64,000 nucleotides of DNA from Struthidea cinerea (lineage: Eukaryota > Chordata > Aves > Passeriformes > Corcoracidae), in assembly GCA_013397865.1 (NCBI GenBank), contig VZTI01000464.1:1445322-1509321 (forward strand), read 5' to 3'. The notes under the pieces are model-generated. The model saw only the letters and a program-made list of their open reading frames with translations, searched no databases and was not told where the DNA came from. This document shows, piece by piece, positions 23,201 to 36,216 of this stretch (positions within the stretch are counted from its first letter, which is position 1; each line of letters starts with the position of its first letter). The translations under genes and the position numbers were made by a program.

Positions 23201-26200
23201 ATAATATACAGCCACTATTCATAACTTTCCTATAATTACAGGTACACAAAGACCACAGAAGCCAACCAAACACATGGAAAATAAATGCATTTTGTGACTT
23301 CAATGTCATCAAGAGCCCAGCAAGCAGGACTTGGTAGCAAAATAAGTTTTAGCTGTATTTACAGATTTATTGCAAGCACATGATAGGAAAAAACTCCCCC
23401 AAAACAAAAACAAAACAAAGAAAAAATGCCCAAGACCAACCAAATTTCACTCCATTGCTACTAAATTCTATGTATTTCAACATAAGACATGTCAAACCTC
23501 AAAGCAGTCCCTCATGTGATGTGGATACAACATGACCTCTCTGAGGCACTTCTGACTGGTATGATGAGCTTGAAGGAAAGTAGGAGCTTGCATAGTCCAC
23601 TGGGCAACTGAATTTTCAAATAGTAATTTCAGTATCACTTACTTCTACAATATTATCAAAAATAAATCTAAATTTGAAGACACTAGACTTCCACAGTATC
23701 CCTCCTTTCGGAGGAGCATATTGTTTCCTTGTTTGTGTCTTTTTTTTAGCTAAAATGCATACTAAGACATTAAAAAAACCGCCTTTGGCTCTGCCTCTTT
23801 AAATAAGTAGAGAGCTTCTCTAGTCCTTCCCATTCCTTCACCTGCCACCAGTTACAGAGCACAGCTGCTTGCGGGTTTAAGATTTTTTTTGTGAAGTAGC
23901 AGTTCATGATAATCTCATTAAATCCTTTCTAACACTTTCCAGTTCATACAGGATTTCCTTCGCTGGGGCGAGTGGAACAAGGATTGGCTGCTTAAGCAAT
24001 CTCTGTGCAAAACAAAAAAGTCACCCAAACCCCTCCTCGCAGAGGAGGGTGCAAGGGAACCAAAGCTCGGCCCCAGCCAAGGGGCTGGAACAAATCCAGA
24101 GATGCAGCAGCTCTTTGCTGTTTCTCTCTACAGCTGAGAAACCGCTTTAGAAGTGCAATCCCCAGTATCTTTTGCACGTAAAACAAACCATGTGCTAAGC
24201 AAGCTCCCCTACCTGTAAATCATTCTGTTTAAATGTCAGAAATTCCTCTGTCTGCTAGCCTAGGAAATACTCATTGCAAAGGAGTTGTGTTCTCAGGCAG
24301 AGGCTCCACGACCAGGTTGGCTGCTCAGACATCACTGCCATTCCCAAGAAGGGCAGACAAACCTCCCCAGGGAGGATGGACAATGTGAAACAAAAGCGAG
24401 ACCAAAAGAGGCCTGACTATTTTATAGATATACTTCTGTCAGATCTTACAAGGTGTGCTGTGGGTGTTCTGAAGGCATTTCCAAGGAGAGGGATCTCCCC
24501 AGAGAAGCCTTGGGAGCTAAGCAGATATAAGTGAGGCACTGGGAGCAAGAAAATCTGGGACGTCCTGAACTGCTCTAAGAGGAGATGGGAACAATTTTTA
24601 GGCTGCATTAGAGAATCCTCTGTAGCATCAACTACTTGTATCAAAATGGTCAGTTTTCATTGCACTGCACGCCATCTCATCAATAGCAGTTCAACAGGAT
24701 TTTTCCCTATTTACATGCACTTAAATGGCAAATGCACATTTCCTGCTCCAGCTGCCAAAAAATACTTTTTCAACCTGCCTGACTAAAACCACCCAAAACG
24801 AGCAACGCGAAACGTGTAAGACAGTTTAAGGTCTGTAGAAAAGGCTGGCCAGCTCAGGTATCTGGGTAACAAATATTTTTATAGGCCTTTCAGTGGCTTA
24901 AATCCAGGACAGCTCTGCAGTGATTTATTTCTCCAACAGCTTCTAGGGTGGCCTATGTAAAATTAGCTGGTAATCACAAACCAGGCCCCTAGTGGGCACG
25001 TTCCACACCCAAAGCAGCAGCGACTGGTGCTCCCTTGCTGAGGGTCATCAGAAAGAGCAAGGACTGAGGGAGGAATGCTGGATATCTTATGCTGTCAGGA
25101 AGAATGAAGCTGAGCATCAGAGCATTATGCTAGAACTTTGCAGGATCAAAGCACAGTTCGTCTTATTTAAGCCATAAATGTGTCACTTTTTATGATTGCC
25201 CTACTAGTACTCTGAATAAGCATTAAATACAGTTTTTAAGGGTTATACAGAATTTGTCTTGCATAGACCTACTCCCTTAAGAGCACACATCATAGGCTGT
25301 GTGCAGTCTGAGTTGCTACTGCAGTTCACAGTTTTTTAGCTGAAAATTCTCCCTACATCTCAGTGTGGAAGGGAGCAAATATTAACAGCACAACCTGTGT
25401 ATTGATCCTTGAGGAAACCTCTGGTGTCTGAGAATTCACTGATTAAGACTTTTTACATAATTGCAACACGTTATTTACGACAGAATTGGTTGTGAATCCC
25501 CATGCGCTCAAAGTCGGCAAGTCTCGCCACCGCCTTCTCTGCTGCAGGGCACCATTTGGGCACTGCCCTGGCCTGCAGGCTCCAGCTCCATCCACAGAAC
25601 AGACACGCTAACACACTGCAGATTCTTTTTTCCTGCCTCCAGTGAAACTCCGTCTACCTCCCCCAAAGCATCCAGCCAAGACAGAGGCTGAAGTGTAGTG
25701 CCCGTAATTTTTGTTTGGCTGGGATGATTCAGCAACATCTACATGGTCAGCTCATGTGCTGATGCAACTCTGGTATCATTACTCTCTCAATGACCTTAAA
25801 CCATCACCAAGCTGTGGTAATTCTCATACTCTGATGAAAGCTAGAAATTGATGGGAGACTCCCAAATCTTACACAACAGCAGCTGCTTTTCTTCAACAAT
25901 TCCCCACTGTCTTTAAGAGAAGTGATTCAGACAAATGTTACAGTTTTATGCTCTCAGTTCCTGTTATATTCACTCAGGTCTAACATAGTAAGTTCCTCAT
26001 ATCTAGAATCAGTTTTACCATGTTTTTCATTCATCTTGGCAGATCTATTTTTGATATATTCTCTGGATGCACCTCCTTAAAACATGCTAATTTAGTTCCC
26101 TGTCTGTAGATAATATGTTAATCCCAGCAGTTGCAAATATTCAGATGGAAAATAAAAACTAGACACTAGAAGTCACATGCTTATTTAAAACATGTAGCTG

Positions 26201-26859
26201 GACAGTATCAATATGACACAAGGATAGTAGATGAAAATTAACCTGCAATTCCGTAATATCATCAAATAAATCGACCTGCTAATGAAAGGGAACACATTTC
26301 CATAAGAATTTGAGTGGTATCCAAGTAACAATTCCATGATGATACATTTTCAATTAAAGAATTACAACAGACTACACTTTTTTTTTTCTCTAATGTTAGG
26401 TTGTAATTCATTGTTGTACAGGCAGCTGAATATTAACCTACAGCTTCTGTTCTTTGTCTTGGTAGTAACTGGGAAATGTTTTCAAGGTCAAATACTTTTA
26501 ACTAAAAAAGATACCCACACACCAAATTTTTGAAGCTTTCTTCTTTTCTATTAGACTGTTGCTTGTTCTTGTTTTATCAAGTTGGAGAAATACTAACAAA
26601 ATCTATGAGAAACTCTGCCAGACTGATGAGTGCAGAGGAGTGTACCCACTCATAACAAAAGCAAAAGCAGGTCTATTTATCAGTAGTCTGTACCCAAAAA
26701 AGGTTCATGTTCTATAAGGCCACATGTGGAAAGCAAACTCACGGTTATAAGAAAGGAGAGCCATTCAGTGAGTCAATGTTTGCAGGGGGCAGACAATTTA
26801 TTAACTCTCCATTTACGGTGACAAGCTTCTAAGTGCAAGAGCATGAAAATTAAATTCAG

Positions 26860-27060
26860 CATGATCTTTAATTATCTTATGTGGTCACTTCATATTATAT
26901 TCCGTCACAACATATCACTCACCGATGTTGCTATCTGGTACTACGAAATGTTCATATTTAATTAAATTGCAAGCAAAATGCATGAAATTCTAAAGATTAT
27001 TTTCCATATGCAGCTACATATCTGTCAATAATTACATTCCTGAGTTTTGGTCAGATGGCA
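26860..27060. promoter_or_regulatory. Enhancer-like AT-rich block (candidate conserved element)
   Basis: This is repeat-free AT-rich sequence with clustered homeodomain-type words (CTTTAATTATC, ATTTAATTAAAT, TCAATAATTACA) and a CAGATGG E-box near its end. It has no open frame of note. The texture resembles vertebrate conserved non-coding elements, but conservation cannot be shown from one sequence. Confidence 0.25.
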
Positions 27061-27719
27061 CTGATGCCTGAGAGGACAGGAACAGGAACAATACAGTAAC
27101 TGTATTGTTAAATTCTCCACTAAGGCTTAGCTTCAGTAATTCAGCTTTTATTGCAAATGATAAAATTCAGTAGTAATTAAATTTAAAGCTCACAAAACCA
27201 CCTCTACCCTTAGAATATGTGAAAAATGTTTTTCTTGAGCTTGACAGGAAAATGAAAATAAGACAGGGATGGAGGAGAGAATCAAGATATTGTTCCCATT
27301 ACACAGTATCTGTGGAAGGATTATTTCAAGCCAGAAAGCTACCAAGAAATGGAAAAAAAAAAAAATATTTCTTACATGTTGAACAGTAGTTCCTGCTTCC
27401 CATGAAAGCCATCTGTTCTGTGTATGTACATGGTTTGAAAGACATTCCCAGGATTGTGTCAAGCCAAAGGAATCCCCACTAGAGTTACAGAAATATAAAC
27501 TCCCTTCACACTGGGAGGAGAGCGCTAAAATGCAGCTCTGAGGACATGTATAGCACCACCCGCCTCAGGACCATAACAGTCCTGCCGGCATTCCAGGCGT
27601 TACGCGGGATTTTCCCATCTGATATTGGGTTATGAGAACTGAAACTTTAGCACGGATAACATCGCAATACTTTGAATTAGAAATTCTTCAGATGAGCACA
27701 AGGCGAGAGCTCCGCTCTT

Positions 27720-27905
27720 CTCCATTGCAAAATGGCATCATCGCCCTTTCTCCCATTTGCAGCTGACATGAAAAATGCCTGGAAAATATTTTTGAAATAT
27801 GATTAATTCCATAACGCAATTTTTGCCATTACTAATTTTAATGGGAGTGGAACATGGTGCAGTTTGAATAATACACTTGTTCCACATTCATTCCCAAACT
27901 CTGGA
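27720..27905. promoter_or_regulatory. Enhancer-like block (candidate conserved element)
   Basis: A compact repeat-free block with CAGCTG (E-box), TGATTAAT, ACTAATTTTAATGG and AAAATGGCATC words, flanked by plain DNA. The composition and motif mix fit a conserved enhancer. This is recognition of texture, not proof. Confidence 0.28.
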
Positions 27906-29114
27906 AGTGGGAGTTGAGAGTAGAAGTCTAATAATTAATACTTGTATAAGAAGGACAATCCTTCCTGTGGGCCTGGCATTTTTGCAATCCCTTGTCTTCT
28001 ATATAGCTGAGTTCAAATTGCAATTATTTTTCCTAGGGAGCAATTAAATACTGCTACCAATGTTAAGCATAAACACAACTCTAACGACAAGCAACGCTCA
28101 GATGACTAGCTCAGGTTCAAGGGTTCACTGCACATGAATATCCATAAATACCACTGACAGCCTCAGCAGTATAATGAACTTTGCAGCAACTCATGCAGGC
28201 AGTCTACACAATACAAGGGCATAATGCCCCTAACCTTCAAGCAAGAAACCTGCAGAAGCAAGTCTGAGCTACTTTTACAGCTGAAACAGTGTGTTCAAGA
28301 ACTATTTAAGAAATAGTCCAACCTTGTTTGTAAAATGTTCGTGTGTTTATTGTTTTTTAAATCACTGGGTGGAATCAAACAGTAGAACTGAAGGAAACAC
28401 AAACTTTATGTAAAGATGGTCAGTTCCACTGAATTGTCACTCCAATTAGCAGTGTATTCTTACCACCATTAGCTTAAGCATGCACCATTACAAGTTAAAC
28501 ACCCTGGGCTTTTTAAGGCATCACATAATATTTTATCTTTAAAGTGCTTACATTTTTCTCTCACAAACACTGCCCACAGTTCCACACAGCCTCCCATAAG
28601 CAGACATTTCTGGCATCTCTTGAAATACATGCCCTGCTCCCAGCTCAAAAATCAGATCTGTGTTAAAGAAACACTCTCTGTTTGAAATCTATGGAATACA
28701 TTTAAATCATTGGTTTTGTTTAACTTCACTATTTTCTTAGTTGCCAAGATGCTGCTTCTCTGCTTCTGTGTGGAGCTGCAGCACAAATAATAGAGGAAGC
28801 TGCTATACAGATCTGTGTACTTGGTAAATGCTACTAGCAAAAGCGAGCACATTGAAAATATAGCATATTTTCAACCAATTCCAAGCTTTAGGAACCCTAA
28901 GGGGTTGATTGAATGACTTCAAAGAGTTATAAACTAGGAAGATATATGGGGTTTAAGTCAATGGTGGTTTTCCATGTACAAACAATGTAACAGCTAAGTC
29001 CCTTCCTATTTTCTTGATCTCATCTGATGGAAAACTTTTTCAGGGTGCATTTTGCTACTTTTAAAATCACACAGAAAGCTGTGACATCCATTTCTCTCTT
29101 CTGAAATGTTATCA

Positions 29115-29138
29115 CTCCTTACAAAACTCCTTACAAAA
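29115..29138. repeat. Perfect 12-bp tandem duplication
   Basis: CTCCTTACAAAA occurs twice head to tail without mismatch, so this is a recent slippage-type duplication. No function is suggested. Confidence 0.95.
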
Positions 29139-31442
29139 CTAGAGTGAACTGCCTGAGACCCCCATCTATTTCACAGACAAGTCAGCTGGGCTTAGTTTAA
29201 ACAGGCTTCAACAGCAGCTTAAGGCAAGATATCTGAGCTTACACCAAAGCAGATGAGGAGCACTCAGTGGTCTTGCCACCTCTCTTCAGGAGAAAGGCAG
29301 TAATCACCAGCAGATAAGCAGTAATGTATTAAGACCAGCACATCTGTTCCAGCAGCAAGCATCTGTCTGTATTCTACTTGATCAATCCATGGACCTGCAG
29401 TTCATCACTCTAGGGGAGCTCAGTGTTATTATCTATGATGTCTATCAGGCAATAATTTTCAGTGCTGCAAGGCCCAAATATAACCCAGGATGCCAACAAT
29501 AACAATTTTATTACTAATTTGCTTTCTGACACTTAACATTAGATGAGCAGCCTACTAAAGTTATCAGACCCTTCTGATCTTGAGCTCAGTTTACATATTG
29601 ATTGGGGATGATCACCAAATCTCCACAAGCATTTGCTGTAGTCTGACCTATACTCCAGGAGCTCACACATTAATACCACAGCATGTAATAAAAACTTTAT
29701 TTCCTGTGTAATCCTGGCATGGGGAAGTGTTTGCCAGATTGATCATGCTGCAAGACAGCTTTTTCCAATGACAGCTTTTTTTTTTTTTTTCTCTGCTGAT
29801 CAGTTAGGAGGTGCTTCTGCGCAGATCCAGAAAGCTGCTTCAGCCACCGACCAAGCTGAACCAGAGATGCTAATGGCTTTTTTTGGCCACAACAGGCCTC
29901 ACCTTCATGCAGAAACACCCAAAAGGCATGCTATTCTTGTGACTTGATTCCTCTCTGCCATGATGGGGAAAAATCCTGTCTTTAGCAAGAGGATGGATGC
30001 ACACCTCCCTGAGAGCCCACCGTAAGAGAATGTGGCAGGAAAGGGACCACAGTTCACCAGCACACCTGGCCTACCCATGAGCACACATTCTTTTAGGAGA
30101 GGGAAAAGTAGGGTCTAGATAACGAACTGAGTGACTCAGCCCCTGATGATCACTAATTTTAAGTGAAGAATGAGTTTGTAATTCCAGGAAAAACAAATCA
30201 ATACAGTGGCTGTGCCGTCTGCATTTTCTGTCTCCAGTTATTGCCTCTCTAGTGCTTCAAGTTTCTATGGGTAGTTTTGGTAGTCCTTCTAACATATCGT
30301 CTTACGGCTGATCGTGGTCTCTTTAAAACCTCTCCAAAGGGTTTTCCCCAGATAGATGGGGCAGTTACCATGAGCCTCTTCAGTGGCTTAAGTAACATGA
30401 CATGAACAGCTTAGTCCCATCCTTTCTTTCTTGTTCTCCAGAGCTATTCAGCCATACTCACAAACGCCTTTGTAAAGGAGGATCTGAATGAGGTGTTTAT
30501 CATTCGTGTTGGGTTGAAAAGCCCTCTAACCCTGCTAGGACACAGGCTGTTGCAGAGGAAGTGGTGCTACCTGCTCCCTTCACGGCTCTGTGTTTGGACA
30601 AGTTTGTAACATAAGGCTGAAAACTGACATAATGAGATGTAGCTATGTGAATATCCCAAGCCCTTCTCCAGTAACTAAAAGGCCATGGAACCAGTGACAG
30701 TATTATGCTTTAGGGCTGGTATGTGACCCTTCTTAAAATAATAGACTGAGATGGTGCTTTTTGCATGTGCACAGGATGCAAATATTGTCTCAAAGCTAGG
30801 GGCAAACAGAGCTATCTCAGAGGAACACAAGGAGCTGGTTAGGGAAGAGCAACATAAGAGGCCCTGCAGTGGTGTCCCAGTGCGAAAGACGAGCCATTCA
30901 CTGGCCAAATGTGGTCACTCTCAGTGGCCAGAGTGTCCGTGACCTCAAATCCTGGCCAAATATTGCAGAGAGGATAATCCTACAATAACACTAATGTATA
31001 CAAAAAGCTCCGAGAACTAACTAATCCTGCTTTTAAATAACTAACTAAATCAATGAATAAATAAATAAATATTCAACTTGTTAAATTCAGGCACACTGAA
31101 GAAGTGCTGTTTCTCAGAACTGCTACCAAATCAAGATGTTATTTCCATGTTTCTTTGGAGGCAATTGTTTACCTTTTAAAAAGCAGTGTCACCATATTAT
31201 TAAAGCATAGTCGCCACAATGTTCAAAAATTTTACTGCAAACAAGGATATTTAATTTCCAGGTTACATCCTGCTGACAGCCTGCCTATAGCAGGAAAAAA
31301 AAAAAAAAAAGAGTATACTAAATGACTCCTAGGACAGCAATTATATACACTGAGAATTTGGATTCAAAACCTTGGCACTTTTGGATACTCGTTCCTCCAT
31401 GAGCCAAACAACTCCAAAATGCAAAATGTGTAGTCAATTTTC

Positions 31443-31466
31443 TTGAACAAGAAAAATCTTGTTCAA
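31443..31466. repeat. Perfect inverted repeat, 10-bp arms, AAAA loop
   Basis: TTGAACAAGA and TCTTGTTCAA are exact reverse complements separated by four A. As RNA this would be a tight hairpin, but it is much shorter than a microRNA precursor. AGAACA/TGTTC half-sites of the steroid-receptor type do not match exactly. Function unknown. Confidence 0.92.
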
Positions 31467-34400
31467 AAGCTCCTATGTTGCATAATTGAGCATCTTGATT
31501 AATTCACTAACTTGTTAGTCTTGATCTTAATTCTTGATAAATGGACCCATAAAGCCTTGATGACTCTGATTTTTTTTTAATATTTTTTTCTCCAAAAACA
31601 CTACTGAAGCAGGTAATATTAAATTTAAGGAAACCACCTAACAATACCTTAAATAGTTTAAATCTCCAGTAAGACTTCAGGACACCTAGACCTTAAAAAG
31701 GGTCTTAAAACCTTAAAAAAGACAACAAATAAATAAAAGTCAATAGCTAGCAGTATCAGAGATTCAACTCAGTATCTTCAGAGATAATCAAAAAGGCAGG
31801 AGCTTTCACATCTAAGACCTATCAAGAAGCAACTCCAAGCAAAAATCAATGTGAAATATTGGCCTTGCCTGAAAATATAACTCAGAAATTGGCACTGGAC
31901 ACCACAAATAAGGGAATGTTATCATTCAAATGGTCAGAGACGATCTTGCAAGAAAGAATGGAGTTTCTACAGTAGAAGTCTCTGTAAACAGTTACCCAAA
32001 TGGATTCACCACAGTATCACTTACGAAGATTGTTTCTTGTCAACAGTACAGCACCTACAATGCCACTGTATTTGCCAGCTCCAAATAACTGGTTTTTGAC
32101 TGAGAAATGGAAAAGAAATAATCTAAGTTAATAATGTACAATGTGATTTGTCACATTTACTGCCTACTTAATGTCCATCAGTTGGGGCCAGTATCTGTGA
32201 CAAATTGTCATTAAATGGAGAAGTTATGAGTTTTTATTGTGATTTGTAGAATTTTTTGTGCAGCTTCTTCATTCCCTATACAACTGTATGAGTCTTTCCT
32301 GCTCAGTCTTTTTTACCCTACCACTTACTTGTTCAACTACCAAACTCCTATGTAATATCTAGTTGATACATTTTTCCTTCTGAACTGCTGAATTTATGAG
32401 GCAGGAGAAAAGAGAATTTCCTTAATACCCCCATTCTAGACTGCGAGAGGAAAAATTGCTTCCTAAAAAAGTTTTGGATGATTCACAGCATCCCTTTGTA
32501 CATTTTAAGCCTCAATTTAAAAATAATTATTCACAATCTACGTATGAGACATCAGTAGTGCAATTAAATGGGACCATTTGACAGCATTAGCTCCTTGCTT
32601 TCACATCAGCAAAGCTGGACTCCCTGTAGCAAGTACCTATAAACCAAAGAAATGGACTTAACATTTCAAGGCATATGAGCAAGAACAGAATCACGCTTCA
32701 GATCTGGAATTTCACATTTTCAGAAGGCATTTAATCCTCTGTGGCATGAGTAATTTTTATTCAGTTTCTAGCATGCACGCAATCCTTTCAAAGATTGCAA
32801 AACAGTCTCTGCAATTGAATTGCTACTCTGCTATTGCTGATGCTCAGCAGAGGAGAAGGATCACTTTGGGAGATACTCTGGTCTTGCCATACTAAAACTT
32901 GGACAGAAATTCCTATATAAGGTGATTCACATTCAGAGCTGGATTTTCACAGATTAAATGCTGCATTTTAGGAGTTTCTACCTCTAGTCTACAGAGCAAT
33001 ATGGAGCAAATGTGTTCATACTTTCCTGCAGCAATCTAGCAGTAACTAGATCTGGAACCAAAAGGACCTGAACTAAACCCTGAAACCTGAGACTGTCAAA
33101 AACAGGAATAGAGGTACCTGCAGAGCCATATCAATTATTATATTTTGTGTATACTACATACATCTCTCTAAAACCCCACATCATAATTTGAATTGTGAGT
33201 CTATTAATTAACACCGCATAACCATAATAGTCACAATCAGGAGACCTTTGTACAGAAACCATGGAATTGCCTGGGAATCTGTCACCTAAAGCCAGGCAGA
33301 CAGAAACCAAATTAACTCCCCAAATAAGAAAGCTCTTCACACATCTCAGAAGTTGTTTCAACTCCCCCATTGTTTTCATTTGGATTCACAAACAAACAGA
33401 GCTCAGCAAAATGTTGAAGCTATCACTATTCCAGGAAAAGTGCTAGTAAGACAGAAGAGTAGGCCCAGACACAACTTTGAAGTCACACCTTTACACAACA
33501 GCATCTTAATTATTAGGAAAAGGAAATGAACTGGAGTCATACTTGAAGTAGACACCATCTGTAAGGGTGTCTTAAAGAGCTGCTGAGCTGATCTCTAGTT
33601 GTTCTGCTCAATGACAAGTTAGAGGAAAGATTCCTTTGGACCTCTTGAGCTTTCCAGGATTTCAGCTTTTTTTTTTTCCTGCTACTGTACATTGAGATAT
33701 TTTTCTGCTTTAAACATCTGCACAGCCTTGTACCTTAAAGATACAATTTTATAACAGAAAATTCAAAGAATGTCTGTGACGCAGGCAAATCTTTGGATGC
33801 ATTTCCGGTTCCTGAAAAGTTTGGGGATTGCTTTTTGCTGTGTTGCAGTTCTTTCTAGTGCGATGCTCATCAAACACAACTGAAATCTCCTCTCCCTTAC
33901 CACGTAGGCATTGCAGAGCACCCATATGGCAACAGGGCAAACAGCAGCAAGACAGCTTATGACTGTGTTCATTTTATGTTTTCATTCTGTTTTAATAGGA
34001 TCCATAGCTTTAGAGAATCTCATAAAAACACTGATGATTTGAACAGAAGAATTTCTTGATTTCTTTTTTTTCTTCCCCTGCCAGTCTTTGGGTTTTCAAA
34101 CTTCTCCCTGATTTGATGAGAATTGGAAACTTCATCTTGCTTTACTGCATTAAAACAGTTTCATGTGACCATTTGAGCGTTTACACTAGGGATAGTTGAC
34201 AAAGAGCAATTACTGGGAGGCTAATGATGAGGTTACAAACGCTGGGCATCCATTCAGAGCACTGCAAGGGAACGCTGACAAGTTTGCCAGCTTATCCTTC
34301 AATATCCCATTGAAAATGCTAATTCACCCACATCTATTAAAAAAAGTAAATCTTTCAAGTGGAACTTTCTAAAACATTCTTCACTGTAATTTCAGGATCC

Positions 34401-35599
34401 CATCTCCTGCATGTGAGCTGATTTCCTGGGTGTGAGGATCCCAGACAAATGACTCAAGAGTTGTATGATGTTTATTACTTACACTGAACCATCAGCAGCT
34501 TTTTCAGTAAGAGGAAAGGAAGGACCTCAGGGAGACTAGGAATGGGTAGGAAAGGATGAAACACATCCTCCATTGCTGGCATCACACAGTTTCCAAGTTC
34601 TGTGGATATACCACAGGGATACTCACGCCTATCTATGGCACTAGTAAACATACCACATGAAAATGAGCTGGATGTGTGGTTTCAGCAGACAATGCAAGTA
34701 ACACGTCAATAGTAGCAGGGAAAAAAATATCTGCAACAGGAGAGTCTTGGGGATCTCAGTGAATGCTGAGACAGATGCCACTGAAGAAGTGATCTTTTGT
34801 GCCACCCTTTTCAAATAAACATAAAGGAGCCATGAGTGCCACTATCAGTTCCTGAGTGACCTCATCTTGAACACGGAAGGGATGATAATATAATTAAACT
34901 ACTATATAACATCTTTTTTTTTTTTTTTCCTTTAGATTCTAGGGAATTCTGTGCATTCATATTACTACAAGAGTTTGACAGACTCCTTCAGCGACCTATT
35001 AGCAGTTAAATTTTGGCCAAAATTGGGATTCTTATTTCTGCTAGGCTCCAGCATGCCTTCAGGCACAGGAAAAAAAAAAAAAAGGATGTATATAGTTTTC
35101 CCCTTGAACAGCAGCCAGCAGAAATGAGCTGTGAGCTGTCAGGCCACTGGACAAGAAGAGCACATGATGTGAAATGTGCTCTATGGCACAAGAAACCTTC
35201 GTCATCTATCCTTCACCTTCTTATCCTTTTAAAGTGTTTGTAAAACAAATCCCATGTTCTGTTCCAGCTCCTGTGACTTTCTGTCCTCTGCTCTGGAATG
35301 TGAAGAGAAACTAGACAAAACATCAGGGAGGCACTTGGAGAAGAAGGGGACCTTCAAAACCATGCAGCCTCCTCAAGGACAAGGCTTGCAATCCACTTTT
35401 GTGTTTGCAGTTGGCACGAAATGCTACCAATAATCATAATAAAACACACACTGAAACTATGTTTTAGCAGAAATTTAAAGTTTCAGCTTTTCATTCTGAA
35501 ATCTGTCCTCAGTGATTGTTAAAAAGTTGACCCTTGCTCATATTGCCTGAACTGACTTAAGATAAACAATGCTTTTGGTACTGGATTTTGTTTGCTTGC

Positions 35600-35730
35600 T
35601 TGAAATTTTCGTCAGGGCCATGGAGATAAATGAGCAATGAATTGATAAAACATTACAGTAATGTCTTTCAATGGTTAAATATTTTGGTTTTAACTAAAAT
35701 TATTTTAATCCTCAATGCACCTTGTGAACA
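35600..35730. promoter_or_regulatory. Enhancer-like AT-rich block (candidate)
   Basis: A repeat-free block with GAATTGATAAAA, TTACAGTAATG, TTAAATATT and AAAATTATTTTAATCC words. It lies about 260 bases before the purine tract at 35986. It is weaker as a candidate than 36070-36216. Confidence 0.18.
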
Positions 35731-35985
35731 GTTTCTTACTTTAAGCAGGAAGAAGTTTTGAAATTGCTTTACAGATTTGTTCTTTGTTTTAAAGGGAAAG
35801 AAAAAAAGGACATTTCAAAATAAATGGCTTATGTCTTGGGGAGTGTTAATGAGGTAAGACATTTCCAAAGAGACTGGAGAGTGACAATGGCACACGGACT
35901 GTGGTGGCTCCACAAGTGCAGAACTGCCCCCCAGCAGTGAATGCCCGCTGAAGTGAAGCAAAGCAAAGCCAGGAGGGGGGGAGGC

Positions 35986-36045
35986 AGAGAGGGGGAGAAA
36001 GAGGGAGGGAGGGAGAGAGAGAGAAAGGAAGAGAAGGAAAAAAAG
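35986..36045 (+). repeat. 60-base pure purine tract with G-quadruplex motif
   Basis: Sixty bases contain only A and G. Within it, 35991-36013 fits the G-quadruplex rule: GGG runs separated by loops of 7, 1 and 1 bases. Pure purine mirror-like tracts can also form triplex (H-DNA). It directly precedes the best enhancer-like block of the window, with about 25 bases between them. Confidence 0.9.
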
Positions 36046-36069
36046 TCAAAACTGTTGCAAGTTCATGCA

Positions 36070-36216
36070 CCCCTATTCCAAATTCATTTTAATTAAACAA
36101 AGAGATTATACAGACATTGCTGACAGGGATTATCAAGATAGAATGGCGCCACCTGCCCCTTGCAGCCCAATTAATTAGCAGAGAATCTGAGGTGCCAATT
36201 ATCACAAAGGAATAAG
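36070..36216. promoter_or_regulatory. Best candidate conserved enhancer element
   Basis: This compact block combines CATTTTAATTAAAC, GATTATACAG, GATTATCAAG, GGCGCCACCTG, CCAATTAATTAGC and GTGCCAATTATCAC. These give three homeodomain-type TAATTA or ATTA sites, GATTA words, and a CACCTG E-box fused to a GCGCC box that partly fits the CTCF core. It is repeat-free and ends sharply on both sides. The dense, non-degenerate motif packing is typical of conserved non-coding elements near developmental genes. I cannot align it, so conservation and target gene are unknown. Confidence 0.38.

Larger units (their letters stand above)
16136..26859. other. Non-coding AT-rich stretch
   Basis: Apart from the items listed separately, it holds an A/C-rich tract (16305-16378), a short (ACC)n run (21592-21605), a hairpin with 8-bp arms CCCTCCTC/GAGGAGGG at 24031-24049, and a GC-richer patch near 18920-19040 with a 7-bp inverted repeat (CTGTGCA at 18978, TGCACAG at 19001). 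Block 18340-18440 is AT-rich and repeat-free with ATTGTTAAT/TAATTA-like words. No frame encodes anything I recognise. Confidence 0.5.
27906..35599. other. Non-coding AT-rich stretch
   Basis: No recognisable gene. It contains homopolymer runs (T15 at 29776-29790, A16 at 31295-31310, T15 at 34914-34928), a small (AATA)n tract at 31056-31072, and the two small repeats listed separately. Short frames (60 to 82 codons) show no family resemblance. Confidence 0.5.
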
